DNA from: an uncultured Bacteroidales bacterium
Lineage (GTDB): Bacteria; Bacteroidota; Bacteroidia; Bacteroidales; UBA932
Assembly: GCA_945912085.1 (NCBI GenBank)
Contig: CAMEBJ010000105.1
Span: 1 to 5,130, forward strand
Direction: 5' to 3'
Length of the DNA: 5,130 bases
Every line of letters begins with the position of its first letter. Positions within the stretch are counted from its first letter, which is position 1. Position numbers and translations under genes: made by a program. The notes below the pieces were generated by a model. That model was not told the origin of the DNA. It ran no database searches and was given only the letters and a program-made list of their open reading frames with translations. Shown here piece after piece: positions 1-5,130 of this stretch.

Positions 1-48
1 CCCCGAGGAACCCACCGCGGCTGCCGGCAGAATAATTTTTTTCAACAT
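1..48 (-). CDS. 5' end of a probable exported protein (partial, runs off the window)
   Basis: The minus strand reads ATG at 48-46 followed by 15 open codons to the window edge: MLKKIILPAAAVGSSG. Two lysines followed by a hydrophobic run (IILPAAAV) resemble the n- and h-regions of a Sec signal peptide, so the product is probably exported or a lipoprotein; no cleavage site or lipobox is reached. It lies 18 bp after the TAG stop of the family 31 glycoside hydrolase on the same strand, which is operon-like spacing, so it is probably the third gene of that unit. No Shine-Dalgarno motif precedes it, as is usual in Bacteroidota. The function cannot be judged from 16 residues; a further glycosidase or another secreted enzyme would fit the context. 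The start is fairly secure, because a signal-like sequence begins exactly where an operon neighbour would be expected. Confidence 0.65.
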   Translation of the reverse strand, partial: MLKKIILPAAAVGSSG

Positions 49-66
49 ATTGAGAATATTGTGTTT

Positions 67-2778
67 CTACCTGAGTTGTGCCTTGATCTTGTGTCTGAAT
101 TCAGCAGGCAGTTTCTCAAAGGCATCCATCTCATTGTACAACGCCTCCAGATCGATGGCCGATAGATGCTCGGCTGCTTTTGAAGGCTGCTCCGTCAGAA
201 GGCTTCCGCACTGTGCAACCTTCAGGAAATTGGTCGGGAGCATCATCATCTTGTCCACATTCTTACCGAAAACCAGTTTGGTCTCAGGAGTGATTGCGGC
301 GGCGCGTCTCACAACGGCTTTCTTTCCGTCAAGCAATTCGCGGGAACCCGTGCAGACACACTCCACAACAACCTCCTCATCCACAGACATCTGCGGCAGG
401 AGCACCACGGCAGCCAGACGGCTTCCGTCGTAGGTCCACTCCCCTTCTGAAGCCCTGCGGGCATAAGGCACTGTCTTTCCGTTCACCCTGACCTCGGTTG
501 GAGGCAGGACATCGTCAAGGACAACCCTGAGCCTTCTTGTCTGGAGGGCGCCCTTATAGGAGCCTTCCCTTGCAGCGACTCTGAGGGTCAGCACACCGTC
601 CTTCACGGTCTTCTGAATGGAAGTTACCGCATAGTCCTCGTGGTAGGCCTGGGTCTTTCCGTCATCCTCATAGACTGAGGCAGTTGCAGACTCCTCACCG
701 GGAGCGACATAGAGATAGAGCTCATCACAGTCTTCCTGCAGGCTCTGAATCTTCTCGGATGCCATCGGAATGACTGCACCGGCCTTTATGAAAAGAGGAA
801 TCTCGTCGATGGTGTAGTCCAGTTCAATCTCCTGTCCGCCTTCAAAGAGAATACCGTGTGCGGCATCGTACCAGCGGCATCCAGCAGGAAGCCACCAGGA
901 GCGTTTCGCCAGGCCGGTCTCCCTGTCCATTCCGGCATTGAAGGCAGCCACGAGCATATCGTCTCCGAAAAGATGCTGCTCCTTCCAGGTGTAGGCCCTC
1001 TCCTCCTCAGGATAGTCGTAGTACATCGGACGGCACATTGAAACGCCCGTGTCATAGGTCTGGCGGGCAGCCGTGTAGATGTAAGGCGAAAGTGAGTACC
1101 TCAGGCGGATTGCCTCCTTCATCTGTGTGAAATATTCCGGATACATCCAGATTTTCCTCTCCATCTCGGCATTCTTCGTGGAATGGGTCTTGAAAATCGG
1201 AGTGAAGATTCCGTACTGGAGCCAGCGAGTGAGCATCTCGGAATCGGTCCGGTTCACTCCTTTCGGGAACATATGTCCTCCTATGTCGTGTCCCCAGTAG
1301 CCATAGCCGACATTCGATGCTGTTGAAGTGAAATACGGAAGATATGAAAGCACGTCCCAGGTGGTGTAGGTGTCACCGGAGAAACCGATCTGGTAGCGGT
1401 GGCTTCCGAGACCTCCCCATCTGTGGTAGATGAAAGGACGCGGTGCATCCTTGCCCATAGACTCGGTCCTCCTGACCTTGTCGTCGAAGAAAGTGCGGTT
1501 GAGCCAGAATGTGTTGCTCAGTTCAGAAGTGTATTTGCTCCTTCTCCACTGCTGCCAGTCAAGCCACCAGAAATCCACTCCCTGGGCCTCGAAAGGATGG
1601 ATAACGGAGTTGAAATAGGCATCAGCCCATTCCCTCTGGCAGATTCGGAAAGGAACCGGAGCGAATGTTCCCGGCTTGCCGGTGCTCTTGTCAAAACCCT
1701 TGTAGGCGTGTCCTTCCTCTCCCCAGACATAGTCCTTCGGACCGTCATAATCGTCGGTGCGGGAGAGATAGTCCTCGCGGAAAGTCTCGTAACAATCCTC
1801 GTAAGGCTGGATTCCGGAAGCCGGATGCAGGTTCAGGGACACCTTGTAGCCAAGGTCGTGCACGTCGCTGAGGAAGCCCTCCGGATTCGGGAAAAGCTGC
1901 TTCTGCCAGGTGTAGCCGGTCCAGCCGATGTTCTGTTTGAATTCATCCTTCTTGCGTTCGCCAAGGGTCCAGGTCTCGTGCCAGTCCATATCCACGACCA
2001 TTATGTCAATCGGGATGTTCATCTGTCTGAATGACTTGCCAAGATCGACGAACTCGAAGTCGGAATACTGCCAGTAGCGGGACCACCAGTAGCCGAAAGC
2101 ATATTTAGGAGGCATCGGAATCCTGCCCGCAACCTTGATGAAGTCTCCAAGTGCTGCCTTGTAGTCGTGACCATAGGCGAACATATAGAGGTCAAGCCGG
2201 TCAGTAGTGTCTCTCTGGGCAACCCAGGTCTTCCAATCGCTGTCATCCTCTACGAAAAGATGTCTCTTGCTTTCATCCACGACAGCCCAGCCATCACGCG
2301 AAAGCACGCCCTTGTCGAAAGGCTCGATTGTCTTGTGTCCGTCACAGCGGTCGAGGGTCCTGGTTGTGCCGAGAAGGTTGCCGGAATCATCCATACCGGG
2401 AGTCCAGACAACGGTTCTGACTCCCTTGCGTGCGGAAGGATCCGACATAGTGAATTCAATCTTCAGGTTGTCGGCGGCAAACTTCCCGCCCTTGTAAGTA
2501 AGTTTGAGAGCGTCCGTGGTCAGCACAACGCCTTTCCCGCTTTTGCGGGTCTTGAAGGAAGGAACTTCCAGTTTCCTGTTGACAATGGCAAGGGTAGCCC
2601 TGTCCTCAAACACCCCGTCCGCGCTCCATTCCATTCTCACAAGCCTCGGAGTAAGAACCGTGAAACGGGCATTCCCGCAGGTTACCACCGCCTCCGGAGC
2701 GGCCTTCGGGTCATTCTGGGCAGCAGCGGAGGCAGCCCACAGCAGCAATGCTGAAAAAGCAAATATTAATTTTTTCAT
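67..2778 (-). CDS. Secreted glycoside hydrolase family 31 (alpha-glucosidase/alpha-xylosidase-like)
   Basis: This 903-residue protein is a family 31 glycoside hydrolase, a retaining enzyme that releases alpha-linked sugars from non-reducing ends. Residues 1-20 are a Sec signal peptide with likely cleavage at AAA|QND; no Cys follows, so it is probably periplasmic rather than a lipoprotein. Residues about 30-205 fit the N-terminal beta-sandwich and about 225-565 the catalytic barrel. Visible active-site elements are VVDMDWH (261-267), probable nucleophile D407 in WWLDWQQ, probable acid/base D469 in GFSGDT, GHDIGG (496-501) and H532 in KTHST. The 62-residue spacing of the two Asp fits the family. 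A DUF5110-like beta domain with YEDDGK follows (about 685-755), then a roughly 90-residue tail. The start is fixed by in-frame TAG TAA directly upstream. It lies 69 bp after the dehydrogenase gene, same strand. The nucleophile motif differs from the common DMNE form, so substrate (glucoside, xyloside, galactoside or GalNAc) is open; family assignment is firm. Confidence 0.95.
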   Translation of the reverse strand: MKKLIFAFSALLLWAASAAAQNDPKAAPEAVVTCGNARFTVLTPRLVRMEWSADGVFEDRATLAIVNRKLEVPSFKTRKSGKGVVLTTDALKLTYKGGKFAADNLKIEFTMSDPSARKGVRTVVWTPGMDDSGNLLGTTRTLDRCDGHKTIEPFDKGVLSRDGWAVVDESKRHLFVEDDSDWKTWVAQRDTTDRLDLYMFAYGHDYKAALGDFIKVAGRIPMPPKYAFGYWWSRYWQYSDFEFVDLGKSFRQMNIPIDIMVVDMDWHETWTLGERKKDEFKQNIGWTGYTWQKQLFPNPEGFLSDVHDLGYKVSLNLHPASGIQPYEDCYETFREDYLSRTDDYDGPKDYVWGEEGHAYKGFDKSTGKPGTFAPVPFRICQREWADAYFNSVIHPFEAQGVDFWWLDWQQWRRSKYTSELSNTFWLNRTFFDDKVRRTESMGKDAPRPFIYHRWGGLGSHRYQIGFSGDTYTTWDVLSYLPYFTSTASNVGYGYWGHDIGGHMFPKGVNRTDSEMLTRWLQYGIFTPIFKTHSTKNAEMERKIWMYPEYFTQMKEAIRLRYSLSPYIYTAARQTYDTGVSMCRPMYYDYPEEERAYTWKEQHLFGDDMLVAAFNAGMDRETGLAKRSWWLPAGCRWYDAAHGILFEGGQEIELDYTIDEIPLFIKAGAVIPMASEKIQSLQEDCDELYLYVAPGEESATASVYEDDGKTQAYHEDYAVTSIQKTVKDGVLTLRVAAREGSYKGALQTRRLRVVLDDVLPPTEVRVNGKTVPYARRASEGEWTYDGSRLAAVVLLPQMSVDEEVVVECVCTGSRELLDGKKAVVRRAAAITPETKLVFGKNVDKMMMLPTNFLKVAQCGSLLTEQPSKAAEHLSAIDLEALYNEMDAFEKLPAEFRHKIKAQLR

Positions 2779-2806
2779 TTACTAAAATTTAGGATTTCAT
2801 ATTTCC

Positions 2807-2834
2807 GAAACATATCAGGCCCCGAAATTACAAA
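2807..2834 (-). promoter_or_regulatory. Weak candidate internal promoter for the GH31 gene
   Basis: In the 69-bp gap before the GH31 gene the minus strand has TTTG (2834-2831) and TATGTTTC (2814-2807), which differs from TAnnTTTG at one base. The spacer is 16 bp, shorter than the usual 19-21. The box ends 28 nt before the ATG, close to the distance seen for the DeoR gene. It may give some independent expression of GH31; read-through from the dehydrogenase gene is equally likely. Confidence 0.25.
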
Positions 2835-2848
2835 ATATTCCGGAATAT
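2835..2848. repeat. Perfect 14-bp palindrome at the dehydrogenase stop codon
   Basis: ATATTCCGGAATAT is perfectly self-complementary and its right end enters the TGA stop of the dehydrogenase gene. On the transcribed (minus) strand it is followed directly by TTTG. As RNA it could form only a five-pair A-U stem with a CCGG loop, so it is a poor terminator. It could instead be a protein-binding site between the two genes. Confidence 0.5.
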
Positions 2849-4197
2849 CAAATCTCCCAGCGGCCGCCTTTACCGAAAAGAGTCTGCGTGAACTCGTCAA
2901 GATAACCCAGACGGTAGAGCAAATCGATGTTGGTGAAACGGCTGCGCATAAAAGGAATTAATGAGAAAGTCTCCCTGAGGTGGGAGCGGCTGACGCAGAT
3001 CATCTCCGGCTCGTAAGGAGCACCGACAGCCTTTAGGTTCTCATACACCTTTTCCGAAGGAATGAGTACCTTGCGGATTTTCGCCGACATCTCTCCCCAG
3101 CAGGACTTAAGCAGTTCCACGCGCTCACGCAAATGCTCGCGGTCAATGTATTTTGCACGGGTTTCCTCAAGACATCTGGCAAGATGTCCAGGCTTTCCTT
3201 CACAAAGTGTCCTGATTTCAGTTTCCATTTCCTCCCAACTCTTCCAGGAAGCCACAACTGCATCGGTGTCAATATTTTCTATATCCTTTGAAAGAAGGAA
3301 CTCAAGTTCGAGGGTAGAGACGATGGTTCCGATTCCCACCTTGAATCCGTGCGAGACGTGGGTACCGTCCGGGTAACTCAGGCCCTCCATGTCCCAGCAA
3401 TGCGAGAACTGGTGCTCGGTTCCGGAAGCAGGGCGGCTGGACTGGATTGCCTGCATTGCAAAGCCACTCATTATCAGTCCGTAGGCCAGTTTCTCCGTTG
3501 CCTCGACATCTCCTGCAAGCACATCGGCGGGCGAAGAGAGAGCGGACATAAGGTCGTTGTGAAGAAGGGTATATGCAAACTCGTCGATCTTCTCCTCGCC
3601 AAGTGCATCTGCTATGATCCAGTCAGCGGCGGCAGGCACCTTTGCAATCAGGTCGGCATAGCCGGAAGCGGCAAGGTCCTTCGGGGCAAGGGCGGCTATC
3701 TGAGGGTCAAAGACCATTCCGTAAGGAGCACGGCAGCTGAAGGTCTGCTTGTTTCCATCCTTGGTGATGGATGCTCCGAATGCAGTGTAACCGTCCATTG
3801 ATGCGGCCGTACCAACTATAATGTAGCGTCTCCCGAGATGATCGGAAGCCAGTTTCGTCAGGTCATTTATGACACCGGAGCCAACAGCCACGGCAATCGC
3901 GTCGTCAGTGGCGAGGAAAGCCTCTAGTCTTTCAAGGAAAGACCATTCCGCATAAAAATGCTCGTCCTCTATGATAAAAGGAGCCTTCTGCTCAATTCCC
4001 TCTGATTCAAGATTTCTGAAGACACGCTCTCCAGCAGCTTTCCAGGTGTTTCTGTCAGCAACAACCACAGCCCTGGACGACGGGAAAAGTTCTCTGAACA
4101 TCTTTCCCGTCTTTTCTATGGCTCCGACACCGAATTCCAGTGCCTTCGTGTCACTCGCACGTCTCAACGCCTCAGTGACCATTCCATTTGTTTTCAT
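2848..4197 (-). CDS. egsA: sn-glycerol-1-phosphate dehydrogenase (EgsA/AraM type)
   Basis: This 449-residue cytoplasmic enzyme belongs to the iron-alcohol-dehydrogenase/dehydroquinate-synthase fold. The family interconverts dihydroxyacetone phosphate and sn-glycerol-1-phosphate with NAD(P)H. Seen: a dinucleotide-binding GSGVIND (106-112), the family signature TAASMDGY (130-137), and likely metal ligands D182 (GYADLIAK), H262 (SGTEHQFSH) and H283 (HVSHGFKVGIG). Ligand spacing of 80 and 21 residues matches archaeal glycerol-1-phosphate dehydrogenase closely. The C-terminal IPFMRSRFTNIDLLYRLG (414-431) resembles the bacterial AraM branch, which is longer than the archaeal enzymes; 449 residues is somewhat above the roughly 394 of the Bacillus protein. 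There is no signal peptide. ATG at 4197 is chosen; ATG at 4182 (residue 6) is an alternative. It is the first gene of the minus-strand unit and divergent from a DeoR regulator. In Bacillus the homologue serves lipid synthesis and sits in the arabinose operon, so either a lipid or a catabolic role is possible here. Confidence 0.9.
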   Translation of the reverse strand: MKTNGMVTEALRRASDTKALEFGVGAIEKTGKMFRELFPSSRAVVVADRNTWKAAGERVFRNLESEGIEQKAPFIIEDEHFYAEWSFLERLEAFLATDDAIAVAVGSGVINDLTKLASDHLGRRYIIVGTAASMDGYTAFGASITKDGNKQTFSCRAPYGMVFDPQIAALAPKDLAASGYADLIAKVPAAADWIIADALGEEKIDEFAYTLLHNDLMSALSSPADVLAGDVEATEKLAYGLIMSGFAMQAIQSSRPASGTEHQFSHCWDMEGLSYPDGTHVSHGFKVGIGTIVSTLELEFLLSKDIENIDTDAVVASWKSWEEMETEIRTLCEGKPGHLARCLEETRAKYIDREHLRERVELLKSCWGEMSAKIRKVLIPSEKVYENLKAVGAPYEPEMICVSRSHLRETFSLIPFMRSRFTNIDLLYRLGYLDEFTQTLFGKGGRWEI

Positions 4198-4220
4198 TAT
4201 ATATTATATTATTGTGTAAT

Positions 4221-4232
4221 AATTTGCAAATT
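4221..4232. promoter_or_regulatory. Candidate operator: perfect 12-bp palindrome
   Basis: AATTTGCAAATT is its own reverse complement. It contains the -33 box of the DeoR promoter on the plus strand, and on the minus strand the TTTGC of a possible -7 box for the dehydrogenase gene. Its position in the gap between a DeoR gene and the divergent unit is where an autoregulatory operator would be expected. DeoR-family operators vary, so binding is inferred from position and symmetry only. Confidence 0.45.
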
Positions 4233-4256
4233 TTCATTCCGTTTTCATATCTTTGC
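4223..4256 (+). promoter_or_regulatory. Bacteroidota-type promoter of the DeoR gene
   Basis: TTTG at 4223-4226, a 21-bp spacer, and TATCTTTGC at 4248-4256 match the known Bacteroidota sigma-ABfr consensus (TTTG, 19-21 bp, TAnnTTTG) without a mismatch. Transcription would start near 4261-4265, leaving a leader of about 20-25 nt before ATG 4286. This placement also excludes the in-frame TTG at 4253 as the start codon. Confidence 0.8.
4226..4234 (-). promoter_or_regulatory. Possible -7 box for the dehydrogenase/GH31 unit
   Basis: The minus strand reads AAAATTTGC here, one mismatch from TAnnTTTGC. Its G lies 29 nt before the dehydrogenase ATG; the clear DeoR promoter has the same element 30 nt before its ATG. 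No TTTG sits 19-21 bp upstream at the -33 position, so the promoter would be weak or dependent on an activator. The similar distance is suggestive rather than conclusive. Confidence 0.35.
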
Positions 4257-4285
4257 GCTTTCCACAATCCCTAACACGAAAAATC

Positions 4286-5053
4286 ATGATCAGCATTGCA
4301 GAACGGCACAAATACATCAAAGAGCAATTGCAGGCAAAAGGCTTTGTCAGGGTCAACGACCTCGCAGATCAACTGGGTGTGACCGGAGCCACAATCCGCA
4401 AGGACCTCAGGATTCTTGAAAGCCAGAACATACTTCTCAGGACGCACGGAAGTGCTTCACCTGTCAAGCCACACGTAATGGACATCAGCATTGATGTCAA
4501 GGCTCAACAGAACAAGGACAAAAAACACTGCATCGCGCTCGCAGCGCAGAAACTCATCAAGCCTGACGACGCAATAATCCTCGCATCTGGTTCGACAGTC
4601 ACAGCCTTCGCCGAAGTACTCTCCCCAATCAGCACAATCAACGTAGTCACTCCATCCATAGGGATTGCGCTTCTTATGAACGACAGGGACAATGTCAAGG
4701 TACTGCTCCTTGGAGGTGAAATGTATAAGAACTCTTTGTCCGTGAGAGGGAGTTACACTGAAGCGGGACTGGTGAACGTCAGCTGCTCCAAACTCTTCAT
4801 CGGTTGTGACGGAATCAATCTTGAAACAGGAGTTACCTGTGCAACGATTGAGGAAGCCCGCCTTACCACCGCAATGATGAAAGCCTCGTCAAAGACCGTC
4901 ATTCTCGCGGACTCTTCCAAATTCGGAAGAAGGGGTTTCGGAAAAATCGGAAACATTGAAGATTTTGACATAATCATCACTGATTCCGGAATACCGGACA
5001 ATATACGTGAGAAAATCGAGGACCTCGGAGTCCAGATACTCATCGCTGATTGA
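4286..5053 (+). CDS. DeoR-family transcriptional regulator
   Basis: This 255-residue protein has standard DeoR-family length and order. Residues about 3-57 form the N-terminal winged helix-turn-helix, with AERHKYI at the start and the recognition region LADQLGVTGATIRKDLRIL (26-44). Residues about 75-235 form the sugar-phosphate-sensing domain, with ILASGSTVTAFAEVL (98-112), LLGGEMYKNSLSVRG (141-155), FIGCDGINLETGVT (171-184) and LADSSKFGRRGF (207-218). DeoR proteins usually repress their neighbours and are released by phosphorylated sugars or polyols. The gene is divergent from the glycerol-1-phosphate dehydrogenase unit, so that unit and its own promoter are the likely targets, and glycerol-1-phosphate or a related phosphate the likely effector (inference). 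An in-frame TTG at 4253 would add 11 residues, but it lies inside the -7 promoter box, and the family normally begins near (M)xxxERH; ATG at 4286 is therefore chosen. No terminator hairpin follows the TGA stop. Confidence 0.93.
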   Translation: MISIAERHKYIKEQLQAKGFVRVNDLADQLGVTGATIRKDLRILESQNILLRTHGSASPVKPHVMDISIDVKAQQNKDKKHCIALAAQKLIKPDDAIILASGSTVTAFAEVLSPISTINVVTPSIGIALLMNDRDNVKVLLLGGEMYKNSLSVRGSYTEAGLVNVSCSKLFIGCDGINLETGVTCATIEEARLTTAMMKASSKTVILADSSKFGRRGFGKIGNIEDFDIIITDSGIPDNIREKIEDLGVQILIAD

Positions 5054-5130
5054 CCTCGGAAGCAGGAAAACTCAGGTTCCTCAACTTCTTGCCGTCGGCA
5101 TTGAAGAACTCAAGGTTTATTCCTGAGGAG
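5040..5130 (-). CDS. Possible C-terminus of a convergent gene (partial)
   Basis: On the minus strand one frame stays open from the window edge to a TGA at 5042-5040, giving 29 residues that include GINLEFFNADGKKLRNLSF and end in ASEVNQR. The other two minus-strand frames contain stops within 25 bases of the edge. The composition looks like a real soluble, perhaps exported, protein with a DGK turn between strands, but it is too short to place in a family. If real, it converges on the DeoR gene and the two 3' ends overlap by 14 bp. An open frame of this length is not rare by chance, so this is tentative. Confidence 0.4.
   Translation of the reverse strand, partial: SSGINLEFFNADGKKLRNLSFPASEVNQR

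Noticed and set aside
50..433. Plus-strand frame starting with a hydrophobic stretch (MRILCFYLSCALILCL)
   Set aside because: The signal-like start is the complement of the GH31 C-terminus and intergenic sequence; the rest is Ser/Thr-rich with no domain features.
1399..2034. Plus-strand open frame of 211 codons opposite the GH31 gene
   Set aside because: It lies wholly antisense to a strongly supported coding region with intact GH31 motifs, and its translation shows no recognisable domain; it is a shadow frame.
2167..2754. Plus-strand open frame of 195 codons opposite the GH31 N-terminal region
   Set aside because: It is antisense to conserved GH31 sequence, has no recognisable motif and no promoter-like element before it.
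2831..2850. Palindrome plus TTTT considered as an intrinsic terminator after the dehydrogenase gene
   Set aside because: With a realistic loop the stem is only five A-U pairs and the T-run is four bases, too weak for termination.
2848..4197. Dehydroquinate synthase or plain glycerol dehydrogenase as the identity of the 449-residue enzyme
   Set aside because: The TAASMDGY signature, the spacing of Asp and His ligands and the AraM-like C-terminus point to glycerol-1-phosphate dehydrogenase instead.
5021..5060. Direct repeat GACCTCGGA at 5021-5029 and 5052-5060
   Set aside because: Nine bases, one copy inside the coding region and one just past the stop, with no further copies seen; it is probably chance.
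1..5130. A classical polysaccharide utilization locus
   Set aside because: There is a secreted glycosidase and a regulator, but no SusC/SusD pair, hybrid two-component system or sigma/anti-sigma pair in the window.

Overview
The window looks like chromosomal DNA from a Bacteroidota member, probably a gut- or rumen-type Bacteroidales. The clues are a perfect Bacteroidota-type promoter (TTTG, 21 bp, TATCTTTGC), no clear Shine-Dalgarno sequences before the starts, roughly balanced GC in genes with AT-rich gaps, and a secreted glycosidase of a kind common in that phylum. The genus cannot be named from this sequence.

Layout. On the minus strand, reading from right to left, there is a probable three-gene unit. 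It starts with a cytoplasmic sn-glycerol-1-phosphate dehydrogenase of the EgsA/AraM type (2848-4197). After 69 bp comes a secreted glycoside hydrolase family 31 enzyme (67-2778). After 18 bp comes the first 16 codons of another gene with a signal-peptide-like start (1-48, cut by the window edge). Divergent from this unit, on the plus strand, is a DeoR-family regulator (4286-5053). At the right edge a minus-strand frame (5040-5130) looks like the C-terminus of a convergent gene that overlaps the regulator by 14 bp.

Control. The 88-bp gap between the divergent genes holds the regulator's promoter and a perfect 12-bp palindrome, AATTTGCAAATT. The palindrome covers the regulator's -33 box and also carries a near-match to the -7 box for the dehydrogenase unit. 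One protein bound there could control both directions.

How the genes may work together (inference). DeoR proteins often sense phosphorylated sugars or polyols; GlpR, which senses glycerol-3-phosphate, is the classical case. A DeoR regulator beside a glycerol-1-phosphate dehydrogenase, with a secreted alpha-glycosidase in the same unit, suggests an inducible pathway. In it, an alpha-glycosylated compound containing glycerol or glycerol phosphate is trimmed outside the cytoplasm, and glycerol-1-phosphate is oxidised to dihydroxyacetone phosphate inside. The opposite direction, making glycerol-1-phosphate for unusual lipids, is also open. No SusC/SusD pair, transporter, RNA gene, mobile element or CRISPR array is visible. 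No gene-free stretch exceeds 300 bases.
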